This document shows positions 42,056-52,803 of a DNA stretch of 52,803 nt, piece after piece. Each line of letters opens with the position of its first letter. Position 1 is the first letter of the stretch. Source of the stretch: Lachnospiraceae bacterium (GTDB lineage: Bacteria > Bacillota > Clostridia > Lachnospirales > Lachnospiraceae); the NCBI GenBank assembly GCA_015057365.1, contig SVEN01000014.1, positions 1-52,803 of the forward strand, read 5' to 3'. The position numbers and the translations under genes were made by a program. The notes beneath the pieces were generated by a model. That model saw only the letters and a list, made by a program, of their open reading frames with translations. It had not been told where the DNA came from and searched no databases.

Positions 42056-43408
42056 ATGGATATAAAAACGATAAAAAACAAATGGACGGAAATTTTAGAA
42101 TATATGAAAACTGAGTTCATTATTCCGGATGCGGTATATAAAACCTGGCTTTCTCCTATGTTTCCGTATGCCTTACAAGGAAATAAACTGATTATCAATT
42201 TCACGGACAAGCAGCTCGGTATGATGGGTATCGACTTTATTAAAAAGAAATACCTTCGTTATTTGGAAACTTCCGTAGAAACGATTTTAAACGAATCCTA
42301 TGAAATTGAGTTAGTTTTATCGGATGATACTTCGGAAGAGGAATCTTTAAATTCTTTTGAAACGAAAAAGAAGCGTAACGAAAGCTTTGATACCTTGAAC
42401 CCGAAATACACCTTTGATACCTTCGTGGTAGGTAAGAGTAATCATATGGCACATGCCGCTTCCGTTGCGGTAGCTGCATCTCCGGGCGAAGCTTACAATC
42501 CTTTGTTTCTTTACAGCGGACCGGGGCTTGGCAAAACCCATTTAATGCAGTCCATTGCCCATGATATTTTAGACCGGAACGAAGATGCGGTGATTCGCTA
42601 TGTCACCAGTGAAAAGTTTACGAATGAATTGATTGAGTCTATTCGTAACAACAAAACCTCGGATTTCCGTGAAAAATACCGTAATGTAGATATGCTGTTA
42701 ATCGATGATATTCAGTTTATTATCGGTAAGGAAAGTACTCAGGAAGAGTTCTTCCATACTTTTAATACGCTGTATGAGTCCAAAAAACATATTGTTATCT
42801 CCAGTGATAAGCCTCCGAAGGATATCGCTACTTTAGAGGAACGACTTCGTTCCCGTTTCGAGATGGGTCTTATCGTAGACATCGGTAATCCGGACTATGA
42901 AACCCGTATGGCAATCTTAAGTAAGAAAAACGATACGGATAATCTCGGTATCGGTAACGAGATTCTTGCTTATTTTGCGGAAAATATTAAGTCCAATATC
43001 AGAGAATTAGAGGGTGCTTTAAGTAAGCTGGTAGCCCTTTCCAGATTAAAGAAGCAGGCGATTACCATGGAACTGGCTCAGGAAGCATTAAAGGATTATA
43101 TTTCCGCAGACAACCATAAAACCGTTACCGTGGGCTATATTGTAGATATTGTTTCCGAACATATGGGGATTTCTTCTTCGGATATTTACTCCAAGAAGCG
43201 TAACAGTGAAATTGCCAATGCCAGACAGATTGTAATGTATCTCGCTACCAAGCTTACCGACCTTTCCACCACGGATATCGGCAAGCAGTTAAATAAGAGA
43301 GATCATTCCACCGTCATTCACGGCAGAAATAAAATAGAAGAGGACTTAAAGTTAAATCCTCAACTCCAAAATACGATTGATGTGTTAATCAAAAAAATTA
43401 ACCCATAA
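42056..43408 (+). CDS. dnaA: Chromosomal replication initiator protein DnaA
   Basis: The 450-residue protein starts at the ATG at 42056, 9 nt after AAGGAG. Domain I (1-80) begins DIKTIKNKWTEIL; a linker follows. The AAA+ domain has YTFDTFVVGKSNHMAHAA, Walker A GPGLGKTHLMQS and Walker B LLIDDIQF. Domain IV has the DNA-binding signature RDHSTVIHGRNKI near residue 425. It binds the DnaA boxes in the following gap and unwinds the origin. Confidence 0.98.
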   Translation: MDIKTIKNKWTEILEYMKTEFIIPDAVYKTWLSPMFPYALQGNKLIINFTDKQLGMMGIDFIKKKYLRYLETSVETILNESYEIELVLSDDTSEEESLNSFETKKKRNESFDTLNPKYTFDTFVVGKSNHMAHAASVAVAASPGEAYNPLFLYSGPGLGKTHLMQSIAHDILDRNEDAVIRYVTSEKFTNELIESIRNNKTSDFREKYRNVDMLLIDDIQFIIGKESTQEEFFHTFNTLYESKKHIVISSDKPPKDIATLEERLRSRFEMGLIVDIGNPDYETRMAILSKKNDTDNLGIGNEILAYFAENIKSNIRELEGALSKLVALSRLKKQAITMELAQEALKDYISADNHKTVTVGYIVDIVSEHMGISSSDIYSKKRNSEIANARQIVMYLATKLTDLSTTDIGKQLNKRDHSTVIHGRNKIEEDLKLNPQLQNTIDVLIKKINP

Positions 43409-43721
43409 CCAATTCACTATTATAATAGGAAGAAACTCGTATTTTTTATCCATAAGTATCTTGTGAATAACCTGTGAAGACATGTGAATAGATGTGGATA
43501 AGCCTTTACAAATTATTAGTTTTATACTTTAATGTATGAAATTATCCACATGGTAGCCACATCTTGTCCGACCATAAATTCACCTTTACTGTGAAGTTAA
43601 AGTTAGCTGATTTCAATGGATTCATGACTTATTCACAATATACACTTACCCTATTACTTAGTCTAAATTATTATATATTATATATACCTAACAAAGCACC
43701 TCGAAAGGAGATATTCACTTT
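43409..43721 (+). other. oriC: Replication origin oriC (dnaA-dnaN intergenic)
   Basis: No gene. DnaA boxes by eye: TTATCCATA 43446-43454; TGTGAATAA 43462-43470; TGTGAAGAC 43473-43481; TGTGAATAG 43483-43491; TGTGGATAA 43493-43501 (perfect); TTATCCACA 43542-43550 (perfect); TTATTCACA 43629-43637. Four in the first cluster share orientation and are spaced 10-11 bp, one helical turn. An AT-rich stretch with TATATTATATATA (about 43656-43688) next to dnaN is the probable unwinding element. The ribosome site of dnaN ends the region. Confidence 0.92.
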
Positions 43722-44834
43722 ATGAAAATCACATGTCAGAAGTCCGATTTATTAAGCAGTGTTAATATTGCTCTCAGAGCTGTACCGGCAAAGTCTACCA
43801 TGCCGATTTTAGAATGTATTGCTATTGATGTAACCGATGCAGGTATTAAGTTTACTACCAACGATATGGAGCTTGGTATTGAGACTCTTGTAAAAGGTAA
43901 TGTATTGGAAACCGGTAGTATTGCTATTAATGCTAAAATTTTATCCGATATTATCCGTAAGCTTCCGGACAGTGAGATTTGTATCGAGACTGATGCAAAG
44001 TATATGGTTACCATTACCTGCGGTAAGTCTAAGTTCTCCATTCCGGGTAAGGTAAGTGATGAGTTTCCGTCTCTTCCGGTTATCGAAAAGAGAGAAGCAA
44101 TGGTATTGTCTCAGTTTACTTTAAAGGATTTGATTCGTCAGACGGTATTTTCTATTTCCGATAGTGAGAATAACAAGATTATGACCGGTGAGTTATTTGA
44201 AGTAGAAGATAACAAACTCAGAGTTGTTTCCTTGGACGGACATCGTATTTCTGTACGTCGTATTGAATTAAAGGACGGTTTTAAGAATATCAAGGTTATC
44301 GTTCCGGGTAAGACGTTAATTGAAATCAGTAAGATTTTATCCGGCGAGATTTCCGATGAAGTACGAATTTATTTTACCGATAAGCACATTATTTTCGAGT
44401 TTGACGATACTATGGTGCTGTCCAGATTAATCGAAGGAGAGTACTATAAGATTAATCAGATGCTTTCCGGTGATTATGATACGAAGATTACCGTAAATAA
44501 AAAGGAATTCTTAGACAGTATCGATCGTGCAACCTTGCTTGTAAAGGAGTCTGAGAAGAAGCCGATTATCATCGGTGTAAAGGACGGTGAAATGGAACTT
44601 GAGATGACTTCCAATATCGGTTCTATGGATGAAAGTATCGATATTGTAAAAGAAGGCAGTGATATTTTAATCGGTTTTAACCCGAAGTTTTTGATGGATG
44701 CTCTTCGTGTTATTGATGAAGAAGAGGTAACGATTTATATGACAAATCCAAAAGCACCTTGTTTTATCAAGGATAAGGAAGAGTCTTATATCTATTTAAT
44801 TTTGCCGGTAAACTTTAATGCCGCTGCAAGATAG
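43722..44834 (+). CDS. dnaN: DNA polymerase III sliding clamp (beta subunit)
   Basis: The 370-residue protein has three repeated clamp domains. It begins MKITCQKSDLLSSVNIALRAVPAKSTMPILECI, a recognisable DnaN start (shown here as key residues), and ends in the characteristic YLILPVN segment. It encircles DNA and tethers the polymerase. The start follows AAAGGAG. Confidence 0.97.
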   Translation: MKITCQKSDLLSSVNIALRAVPAKSTMPILECIAIDVTDAGIKFTTNDMELGIETLVKGNVLETGSIAINAKILSDIIRKLPDSEICIETDAKYMVTITCGKSKFSIPGKVSDEFPSLPVIEKREAMVLSQFTLKDLIRQTVFSISDSENNKIMTGELFEVEDNKLRVVSLDGHRISVRRIELKDGFKNIKVIVPGKTLIEISKILSGEISDEVRIYFTDKHIIFEFDDTMVLSRLIEGEYYKINQMLSGDYDTKITVNKKEFLDSIDRATLLVKESEKKPIIIGVKDGEMELEMTSNIGSMDESIDIVKEGSDILIGFNPKFLMDALRVIDEEEVTIYMTNPKAPCFIKDKEESYIYLILPVNFNAAAR

Positions 44835-44848
44835 AAGTAGGAGCAGGT

Positions 44849-45058
44849 ATGGAAGAGATTAAGTTAAGAGATGAGTTTATTAAGTTGGGACAGGCAATTA
44901 AAGCCGCAAACCTTGTAGAATCCGGTGCGGAAGCTAAGGAAGTAATCCAGGAAGGCTATGTAAAGGTGAACGGTGAAGTTTGTACTCAGCGCGGTAAAAA
45001 GTTAGTTGCAGGAGATATTGTTTCTTTTGAAGGAAACGAGATTAAAATTGTAGGATAG
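44849..45058 (+). CDS. rlbA: S4-domain RNA-binding protein RlbA/YaaA
   Basis: The 69-residue protein consists of a single S4 RNA-binding domain (FIKLGQAIKAANLVESGAEA, then GYVKVNGEVCTQRGKKL). Its place between dnaN and recF is the conserved position of YaaA/RlbA. It is thought to act in ribosome biogenesis. The start follows AGGAG. Confidence 0.93.
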   Translation: MEEIKLRDEFIKLGQAIKAANLVESGAEAKEVIQEGYVKVNGEVCTQRGKKLVAGDIVSFEGNEIKIVG

Positions 45059-45069
45059 TTGGTGCTGTC

Positions 45070-46152
45070 TTGAAGATTAATCAATTAGAGTTAAGTGAGT
45101 TTCGTAATTACGAGACATTATCGGTACAATTTGACGAAGCAGTCAATATTTTATACGGTGACAACGCCCAGGGAAAAACGAATGTATTGGAAGCTATTTA
45201 TTTATGCGGTACCACAAAGTCCCATAAAGGTAGCAAGGATAAAGAAATGATACGCCTTTCTTCCGAAGAGTCACATATTCGTATGCAAATAGAGAAGGCA
45301 GGGATTCCTCACCGGATTGATATGCATCTTCGGAAAAATAAAGCAAAAGGTGTTGCCATCGACGGAGTTCCCATTAAGCGTTCTTCGGATTTAATGGGAT
45401 TGTTACATATTGTATTTTTCTCACCGGAGGATCTTTCCATGATAAAAAACGGTCCGGGAGAGAGGCGCAGGTTTATCGATTTGGAGCTTTGTCAGCTGGA
45501 TCAGACTTATTTGTATCATCTGGGAAATTATAACCGCGCAGTAAATCAGCGGAATAATTTATTAAAGCAAATCGGGTTTCAACGGGATTTGCGGGATACG
45601 GTGGAAGTGTGGGATTTGCAGTTAATGGAACACGGTTCTGTAGTCATTGATACAAGAAAACGATTTGTAGAGGAATTGAATGAACTTCTTCCGGAGATTC
45701 ATTTTAAGCTTTCCGGCGGAAAGGAAAAGTTATATGTTCGCTATGAACCGAATGTAGGAAAAGAAGAATTCGGACAGAAGCTGGCTATGAATCTGGATCG
45801 GGATTTGGTTTTAAAAGCTACCGGAAACGGTCCGCACAGAGACGATATCAGTTTCTTTGTCGGAGATAAAAACCTCAGATTGTTCGGTTCCCAGGGACAG
45901 CAGCGTACCGCTGCGTTGTCGCTTAAATTGGCGGAAATCGAACTGGTTCGTAAAAAGATAAAAGAGAGTCCGGTACTTTTATTGGATGATGTACTATCGG
46001 AGCTGGACCGTAATCGGCAGACTTATTTGCTTCAGAGTATTACGGATTTGCAGACGATAATAACGTGTACGGGTTTGGAAGAATTTGTTGACAGTGAAAA
46101 GCAGTATCACAAGATTTTTCATGTCACGGACGGAGTGCTAAGCGAATCTTAA
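45070..46152 (+). CDS. recF: DNA replication and repair protein RecF
   Basis: The 360-residue SMC-like ATPase has Walker A GDNAQGKTNVLEAIYL (about 30-45), the ABC signature region LFGSQGQQRTAALSLKLAEI and Walker B LLLDDVLSELD. It starts at a TTG at 45070, 11 bp after rlbA, with only a weak ribosome site, implying coupling to the gene before. It loads RecA at gaps through RecOR. Confidence 0.96.
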   Translation: MKINQLELSEFRNYETLSVQFDEAVNILYGDNAQGKTNVLEAIYLCGTTKSHKGSKDKEMIRLSSEESHIRMQIEKAGIPHRIDMHLRKNKAKGVAIDGVPIKRSSDLMGLLHIVFFSPEDLSMIKNGPGERRRFIDLELCQLDQTYLYHLGNYNRAVNQRNNLLKQIGFQRDLRDTVEVWDLQLMEHGSVVIDTRKRFVEELNELLPEIHFKLSGGKEKLYVRYEPNVGKEEFGQKLAMNLDRDLVLKATGNGPHRDDISFFVGDKNLRLFGSQGQQRTAALSLKLAEIELVRKKIKESPVLLLDDVLSELDRNRQTYLLQSITDLQTIITCTGLEEFVDSEKQYHKIFHVTDGVLSES

Positions 46153-46172
46153 TAGTATTTCATAGAAAATAG

Positions 46173-48134
<1,962 letters not shown>

Positions 48135-48175
48135 TGAGCGGCGAGTAAGATTTGCCGAGTTCTCAGGAGGTTAAG

Positions 48176-50713
48176 ATGGACGAACATATCTTTGATAAGA
48201 TACAAGAAGTTGATCTTCAAAAAACAATGGAGACATCCTATGTAAATTATGCGATGTCGGTTATTGCATCCCGCGCCCTGCCGGATGCGAGAGACGGCCT
48301 TAAGCCGGTACAGAGACGTATTTTATACGCAATGATTGAGTTAAATAACGGCCCTGACAAACCGCACAGAAAATGTGCCCGTATTGTCGGTGATACCATG
48401 GGTAAATATCATCCGCACGGTGACAGCTCCATTTACGGTGCTTTGGTTAACCTTGCCCAGGAATGGTCTACCCGCTATCCGTTAGTGGACGGTCACGGTA
48501 ACTTCGGTTCCGTGGACGGTGACGGTGCTGCAGCAATGCGATACACCGAGGCCAGACTCAGTAAGATTTCCATGGAGATGCTTTCGGATATCAATAAGGA
48601 TACCGTAGATTTTGATCCGAACTTTGATGAAACGGAGAAGGAGCCGGCAATTTTACCGGCACGTTTTCCGAATCTTCTCGTAAACGGTACCACCGGTATT
48701 GCGGTAGGTATGGCGACCAATATTCCGCCGCATAACTTACGGGAGACCATCGGTGCGGTAGTTCGTATTATCGATAATAAAATCGAGGAAAAGGAAACGA
48801 CCATTGAGGAATTACTGGAAATCGTAAAGGGTCCGGACTTCCCGACGGGTGCCATGATTCTCGGTACCAGAGGAATTAATGAGGCATATCGTACCGGCCG
48901 TGGTAAAATTAAGGTACGTGCGGTTACGGATATCGAGACACTTCCGAACGGCAAGAACAGCATTATCGTTACGGAGCTTCCGTATATGGTTAACAAAGCT
49001 CGTTTGATCGAAAAGATTGCAGAGCTTGTTCGTGATAAAAAAATCGACGGTATTACCATGGTGCGTGATGAATCTGACCGTGAAGGTATGCGTATTTGTA
49101 TCGAACTTCGCCGTGATGTAAACGCAAACGTGATTTTAAATCAGTTATATAAGCACACCCAGTTGCAGGATACCTTCGGTGTCATTATGCTGGCGCTGGT
49201 AGACGGTGAACCGAAGATACTTTCCCTTCCGGAGGCATTGAATGTATACTTAAAGCATCAGGAAGAGGTAGTAACCCGTCGTACCCGTTATGATTTAAAC
49301 AAGGCAGAAGAGCGTGCCCACATCTTAAAGGGCTTGCTCATTGCTCTTGACCATATTGATGAGGTAATTAAGATTATCCGCAGTTCCAGAAACGGTCAGG
49401 AGGCAAAGGAAAAGTTAATCGAGCGATTCGGTCTGGATGATGTACAGGCACAGGCAATTATCGACATGCGTCTCCGTGCATTGACCGGTTTGGAAAGAGA
49501 GAAGATTGAACAGGAGTATGCGGAATTAATGGCAAAGATTGCGGAGTTTAAGGCAATTCTTGCGGATGAGAAGCTTCTTCTTGGTGTTATTCGTAAGGAG
49601 ATTACGGAGATTTCCGATAAGTACGGTGATGACCGCAGAACCTCCATCGGTTTTGATGAGGATGACTTTACGGATGAGGATCTGATTCCGAACGAGCTGA
49701 CTGTAATTGCCATGACAAAGCTTGGTTATATCAAACGTATGACCATTGATAACTTCAAGAGCCAGCATCGCGGCGGTAAGGGTATCAAGGGTATGCAGAC
49801 CATTGAGGATGATTATATCGAAGACCTGTTTATGACAAAGACTCACCATCATATTCTGTTCTTTACCAATAAGGGTCGTGTATACCGAATTAAGGGTTAT
49901 GAAATTCCGGAGGCCAGCCGCACGGCAAGAGGTACCGCAATTATTAATCTTCTGCAGCTGATGCCGGAGGAAAAGGTAACCGCAATCATTACCTTAAAGG
50001 AATTTGATGATGAACGGTACCTGTTTATGACTACCAAGTCCGGTATTGTAAAGAAGACAAAGATTAAGGATTATGCGAATATTCGTAAGACCGGTCTCAT
50101 TGCCATGAATCTTCGTGAGGACGATGAGCTTATCGAAGTAAAGGCAACCAACGGTGAAAAGGATATTCTTTTAGTAACGAAATACGGTATGTGTATCCGT
50201 TTCAATGAGCGGGATGTACGTTCTACCGGACGTGCTTCCATGGGTGTCATCGGTATGACGTTGGATGACGGTGATGAAATCGTTGCAATGCAGATGAATA
50301 CTCAGGGCGAGCATCTCCTTACGGTATCCGAAAACGGTTACGGTAAGCGCACGGAGCTTGACGAGTTTAAGGTACAGCACCGTGGCGGTAAGGGTGTGAA
50401 GTGTTATAATATCATGGAAAAGACCGGTAATCTGGTAGGTGCAAAGGCAGTTACCCCTGGTCAGGAAATCATGATTATTACCAATGCAGGTATTATTATC
50501 CGTATTGCGGTAGACGATATCAGTATTCTCGGACGTATTACCTCCGGCGTGAAGTTGATAAATATGGATGTAGAACGCGATATTCATGTAGCAAGCTTTA
50601 CAAAGGTAAAGGAAGCGGAAGGCGAGGCTGCGGTAGAACAGTTGGAGCTTGATATGCAGGCGGAAAACGAAGCTGTAGTAGAAGAAGAGGATGCGCCGGA
50701 AGAGCAGGAATAG
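48176..50713 (+). CDS. gyrA: DNA gyrase subunit A
   Basis: The 845-residue protein starts at the ATG at 48176 after AGGAGG. The breakage-reunion domain shows [20 protein letters not shown], the quinolone-determining [12 protein letters not shown] (serine present, the usual susceptible residue) and the catalytic tyrosine in MRYTEARL. The C-terminal beta-pinwheel carries a GyrA box QHRGGKG at about residue 528 and a second near-identical QHRGGKG at about 733. The tail (about 820-845) is very acidic. Origin position and the GyrA boxes argue for gyrase rather than ParC. Confidence 0.97.
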   Translation: MDEHIFDKIQEVDLQKTMETSYVNYAMSVIASRALPDARDGLKPVQRRILYAMIELNNGPDKPHRKCARIVGDTMGKYHPHGDSSIYGALVNLAQEWSTRYPLVDGHGNFGSVDGDGAAAMRYTEARLSKISMEMLSDINKDTVDFDPNFDETEKEPAILPARFPNLLVNGTTGIAVGMATNIPPHNLRETIGAVVRIIDNKIEEKETTIEELLEIVKGPDFPTGAMILGTRGINEAYRTGRGKIKVRAVTDIETLPNGKNSIIVTELPYMVNKARLIEKIAELVRDKKIDGITMVRDESDREGMRICIELRRDVNANVILNQLYKHTQLQDTFGVIMLALVDGEPKILSLPEALNVYLKHQEEVVTRRTRYDLNKAEERAHILKGLLIALDHIDEVIKIIRSSRNGQEAKEKLIERFGLDDVQAQAIIDMRLRALTGLEREKIEQEYAELMAKIAEFKAILADEKLLLGVIRKEITEISDKYGDDRRTSIGFDEDDFTDEDLIPNELTVIAMTKLGYIKRMTIDNFKSQHRGGKGIKGMQTIEDDYIEDLFMTKTHHHILFFTNKGRVYRIKGYEIPEASRTARGTAIINLLQLMPEEKVTAIITLKEFDDERYLFMTTKSGIVKKTKIKDYANIRKTGLIAMNLREDDELIEVKATNGEKDILLVTKYGMCIRFNERDVRSTGRASMGVIGMTLDDGDEIVAMQMNTQGEHLLTVSENGYGKRTELDEFKVQHRGGKGVKCYNIMEKTGNLVGAKAVTPGQEIMIITNAGIIIRIAVDDISILGRITSGVKLINMDVERDIHVASFTKVKEAEGEAAVEQLELDMQAENEAVVEEEDAPEEQE

Positions 50714-50754
50714 ATTTTTGTTCTTTTAGTTATAAGAAATGATTTCGTGCAAGG

Positions 50755-50786
50755 AACCGTCGTAGGGTGTATGCCTTACGACGGTT
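50755..50786 (+). other. Stem-loop between gyrA and fumA
   Basis: AACCGTCGTA (50755-50764) / TACGACGGTT (50777-50786), a perfect 10-bp stem with a 12-nt loop that can pair further (GG/CC). There is no T-tract, so it is an imperfect terminator or an mRNA element just ahead of the fumA ribosome site. Confidence 0.6.
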
Positions 50787-50812
50787 CATTCTAAGAAAGG
50801 GGTAGAAATATT

Positions 50813-51655
50813 ATGAGAACCGTGCATACCGATTGCATAAAGGATGCGGTAAAAGAAATGTGTATCGAAGCAAACCTTACATTATCCGAAGATGTAGAGA
50901 GCCGGATTTGTAAGGCGGAGAAAGAGGAAACAGGGGAGCTCGGGAAAAAGATTTTGTCCCAGTTAAAGGAAAATATGGAGATTGCGAAAGCAGAAAGTAT
51001 TCCGATATGTCAGGATACCGGTATGGCAATTGTTTTTTTGGAAATCGGTCAGGAAGTACATTTTGAGGGTGAGTATTTGGAAGATGCAATCAATCAGGGT
51101 GTCAGAGAAGGCTATGCGGAGGGGTATCTTCGTAAGTCTGTGGTAGGCGATCCGCTTCTTCGTGAAAATACAAAGGATAATACACCGGCTGTGATTCATA
51201 CAAAGATTGTGCCGGGGGATAAGGTAAAGATTACGGTGGCGCCGAAGGGCTTCGGAAGCGAGAATATGAGCCGGGTATGCATGTTAAAGCCGGCGGACGG
51301 AGAAGAAGGCGTAAAGGAGGCAGTACTGGAAACCGTGCGTTTGGCGGGACCGAATGCCTGCCCTCCGATGGTGGTAGGTGTCGGTATCGGCGGCAGCTTT
51401 GAAAAGTGTGCGTATCTTGCAAAGAAGGCGTTGACCAGAAATCTGGACACTCGCTCTGCGCTGCCCCATATCCGCGCTATAGAGGAAGAGTTGCTCACAA
51501 AGCTGAACGCTTTAAATATCGGTCCGGGAGGATTGGGCGGAAAAACAACTGTACTCGGAGTAAATATCGAGACCTATCCGACTCATATTGCGGGACTTCC
51601 GGTGGCAATCAATATTTGCTGTCATGTAAACCGCCATGCAAGCCGTGAGATTTAG
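50813..51655 (+). CDS. fumA: Fumarate hydratase class I, alpha subunit
   Basis: The 280-residue protein is the N-terminal, iron-sulfur half of the two-subunit fumarase (TtdA type). The candidate cluster-ligand cysteines are in PICQDTGMA (about 62-70), RVCMLKP and NACPP. It hydrates fumarate to malate reversibly in the cytoplasm. With pckA it fits a reductive oxaloacetate-malate-fumarate branch. The start follows AGAAAGGGG. Confidence 0.93.
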   Translation: MRTVHTDCIKDAVKEMCIEANLTLSEDVESRICKAEKEETGELGKKILSQLKENMEIAKAESIPICQDTGMAIVFLEIGQEVHFEGEYLEDAINQGVREGYAEGYLRKSVVGDPLLRENTKDNTPAVIHTKIVPGDKVKITVAPKGFGSENMSRVCMLKPADGEEGVKEAVLETVRLAGPNACPPMVVGVGIGGSFEKCAYLAKKALTRNLDTRSALPHIRAIEEELLTKLNALNIGPGGLGGKTTVLGVNIETYPTHIAGLPVAINICCHVNRHASREI

Positions 51656-51712
51656 TCGAATCGTGTCATATGTTCAAATATTATGATAAAAAGCCGACAA
51701 AGTAAGTCTTTT

Positions 51713-51773
51713 GGTGGATAAGTACGGCGAAATTAACATATTACTTGTGGATAAGTGAAAAAACGGTGGATAA
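51713..51773 (+). promoter_or_regulatory. Cluster of three DnaA-box-like sites between fumA and fumB
   Basis: GGTGGATAA (51713-51721), perfect TGTGGATAA (51746-51754) and GGTGGATAA (51765-51773), all in one orientation. The rest of this 228-bp gap is AT-rich, with no other gene or clear promoter. Confidence 0.65.
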
Positions 51774-51883
51774 CTCTAGGAAAAAAGTCCCAGTATTGAG
51801 GAAAAATGTGAAAAAGAAGTAAGAGTATAGAAAGTACACAATCAAAACGGTACATATATAAAATAAAGAAAGGGAACATTAGG

Positions 51884-52411
51884 ATGGAAAAGCAATTACA
51901 CACTCCGCTTACGAAGGAAACGGCAAGGACTCTACAAGCGGGAGATTATGTATATTTGACCGGAACGATTTATTCCGCCCGGGATGCCGCTCATAAGCGT
52001 TTGACGGAAAGTCTGGCAAAGGGAGAGACGTTGCCGCTTCCTTTAGAAAATGAGATTATATATTATCTAGGTCCTACACCGGCTCGGCCGGGACAGGTAA
52101 TCGGGTCCGCAGGTCCTACTACATCCAGTCGTATGGATAAGTATGCGCCGGCACTTCTTGACCTGGGACAAACCGGAATGATCGGAAAGGGACGACGATC
52201 CGATGTGGTCATTGCTTCCATGAAAAAGAATTCTGCGGTATATTTTGCGGCAGTAGGCGGTGCGGGTGCTTTGCTTTCCAAATGTATTAAGAGGGCAGAA
52301 GTGATTGCATACGAGGACTTAGGTGCGGAAGCAATCTATAAATTGGAAGTGGAAAACTTCCCAGTAATTGTGGTCATTGATTGTGAAGGAAACAATTTAT
52401 ACGACATGTAG
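51884..52411 (+). CDS. fumB: Fumarate hydratase class I, beta subunit
   Basis: The 175-residue protein is the C-terminal half of class I fumarase (TtdB type), with LGPTPARPGQVIGSAGPTTS, RMDKYAP and MIGKGRRS motifs. It is separated from fumA by an unusually long gap for two subunits of one enzyme. The ATG follows AAAGGGAACATTAGG. The specific dehydratase (fumarase or tartrate dehydratase) is inferred from family and metabolic context. Confidence 0.92.
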   Translation: MEKQLHTPLTKETARTLQAGDYVYLTGTIYSARDAAHKRLTESLAKGETLPLPLENEIIYYLGPTPARPGQVIGSAGPTTSSRMDKYAPALLDLGQTGMIGKGRRSDVVIASMKKNSAVYFAAVGGAGALLSKCIKRAEVIAYEDLGAEAIYKLEVENFPVIVVIDCEGNNLYDM

Positions 52412-52474
52412 TGGTAGCTTCTTATATATAGAAGAAACTGTAAAAAATTGTTGCGAAAAAAAGCAAAATAATCG

Positions 52475-52503
52475 TTGACAAGGAAGGGATTCCTTGCTAT
52501 AAT
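52475..52503 (+). promoter_or_regulatory. Perfect consensus promoter of tRNA-Ser
   Basis: TTGACA, a 17-bp spacer and TATAAT. The spacer contains a 7-bp inverted repeat, CAAGGAA/TTCCTTG (52479-52496), which could be an operator. Confidence 0.9.
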
Positions 52504-52563
52504 GAACAGTGCGCCGACAAAAACGGCGGTTAACTGAATACCTTGGAAAGGCACTTCAGAAGT

Positions 52564-52651
52564 GGAGAAATACTCAAGAGGCTGAAGAGGCGCCCCTGCT
52601 AAGGGTGTAGGTCGGGCAACCGGCGCGAGGGTTCAAATCCCTCTTTCTCCG
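52564..52651 (+). tRNA. tRNA-Ser (anticodon GCT)
   Basis: 88 nt with acceptor GGAGAAA/TTTCTCC, anticodon arm CGCCC-CTGCTAA-GGGTG (GCT, reads AGC/AGT), the long variable arm typical of serine tRNA (GTCGGGCAACCGGC) and T arm GAGGG-TTCAAAT-CCCTC. No CCA is encoded. Confidence 0.95.
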
Positions 52652-52700
52652 TTCCTTTTTAAGACGGATTTTCAGAAATGAAAAAAGTTGAAAAAAGGTA

Positions 52701-52729
52701 TTGACAGGTAAGCACTTCGGTGTTATACT
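52701..52729 (+). promoter_or_regulatory. Strong promoter pointing out of the window
   Basis: TTGACA, a 17-bp spacer and TATACT, followed by an A/T-rich leader with no start codon before the window ends. It probably drives a stable-RNA transcription unit (rRNA or tRNA) just outside. Confidence 0.75.
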
Positions 52730-52803
52730 GTGGAAGCTGTCGAAACGAAGCGAAAGTTTGGAAAGTTTTGAAAAACAAGATTTTCAAAATAATTCAAAAA
52801 GAT

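Overview
The window is a chromosomal replication-origin region of an anaerobic, flagellated, plant-polysaccharide-using Firmicute, most likely a member of the Lachnospiraceae. The evidence is the gene order rpmH-dnaA-dnaN-rlbA-recF-gyrB-gyrA, the leftward rnpA-yidD-yidC-jag-mnmE-mnmG-rsmG-parA-parB block, families I recognise as typical of Lachnospiraceae (DUF3881, DUF4446, DUF6240), a class I two-subunit fumarase, an ATP-type PEP carboxykinase and a secreted multi-domain GH43 enzyme. All family names come from reading the sequence, not from database searches.

Layout. 1-6.0 kb (minus strand): the 5' part of an ECF sigma factor cut by the window edge, then fliS, flagellin and a 1062-residue DUF6240 protein whose end resembles the hook-length regulator FliK. 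6.1-10.9 kb (plus): a DUF885 lipoprotein peptidase and a GH43-CBM6-CBM-ricin glycosidase with its own promoter and terminator. 11.1-17.5 kb (plus): a five-gene polyamine operon (speA, speE, speB, carboxyspermidine dehydrogenase, nspC). It is preceded by a strong promoter, about 350 nt of highly foldable untranslated RNA and an intrinsic terminator, all upstream of the first gene. 17.5-25.6 kb (minus): an Rpn-type nuclease, a ProX-like deacylase, and two adjacent secreted modular proteins built from BIG2 and carbohydrate-binding-like modules. 25.8-28 kb: pckA, a roughly 290-bp imperfect palindrome and tRNA-Arg(CCT).

28.1-41.8 kb (minus) is the conserved left flank of the origin: DUF3881, HD-GYP, DUF4446, parB, parA, a DegU/DegS-like two-component pair, a GNAT acetyltransferase, rsmG, mnmG, mnmE, jag, yidC, yidD, rnpA and rpmH. 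Three perfect parS sites lie in or next to parAB. 42.0-50.7 kb (plus) holds dnaA, oriC, dnaN, rlbA, recF, gyrB and gyrA. oriC has a phased cluster of DnaA boxes and an AT-rich stretch between dnaA and dnaN. 50.8-52.8 kb holds fumA and fumB with a small DnaA-box cluster between them, tRNA-Ser(GCT), and a near-consensus promoter pointing out of the window.

Genes on both sides of oriC are read away from it, as expected for core genes. The polyamine operon, pckA, GH43 and DUF885 run against replication on the left arm.

The best candidates for something undescribed are the structured leader RNA of the polyamine operon, the mixed polyamine pathway (speE together with carboxyspermidine enzymes, with no speD), the long palindrome beside pckA, the DnaA-box cluster inside the fumarase locus, and the paired surface proteins that share a module.
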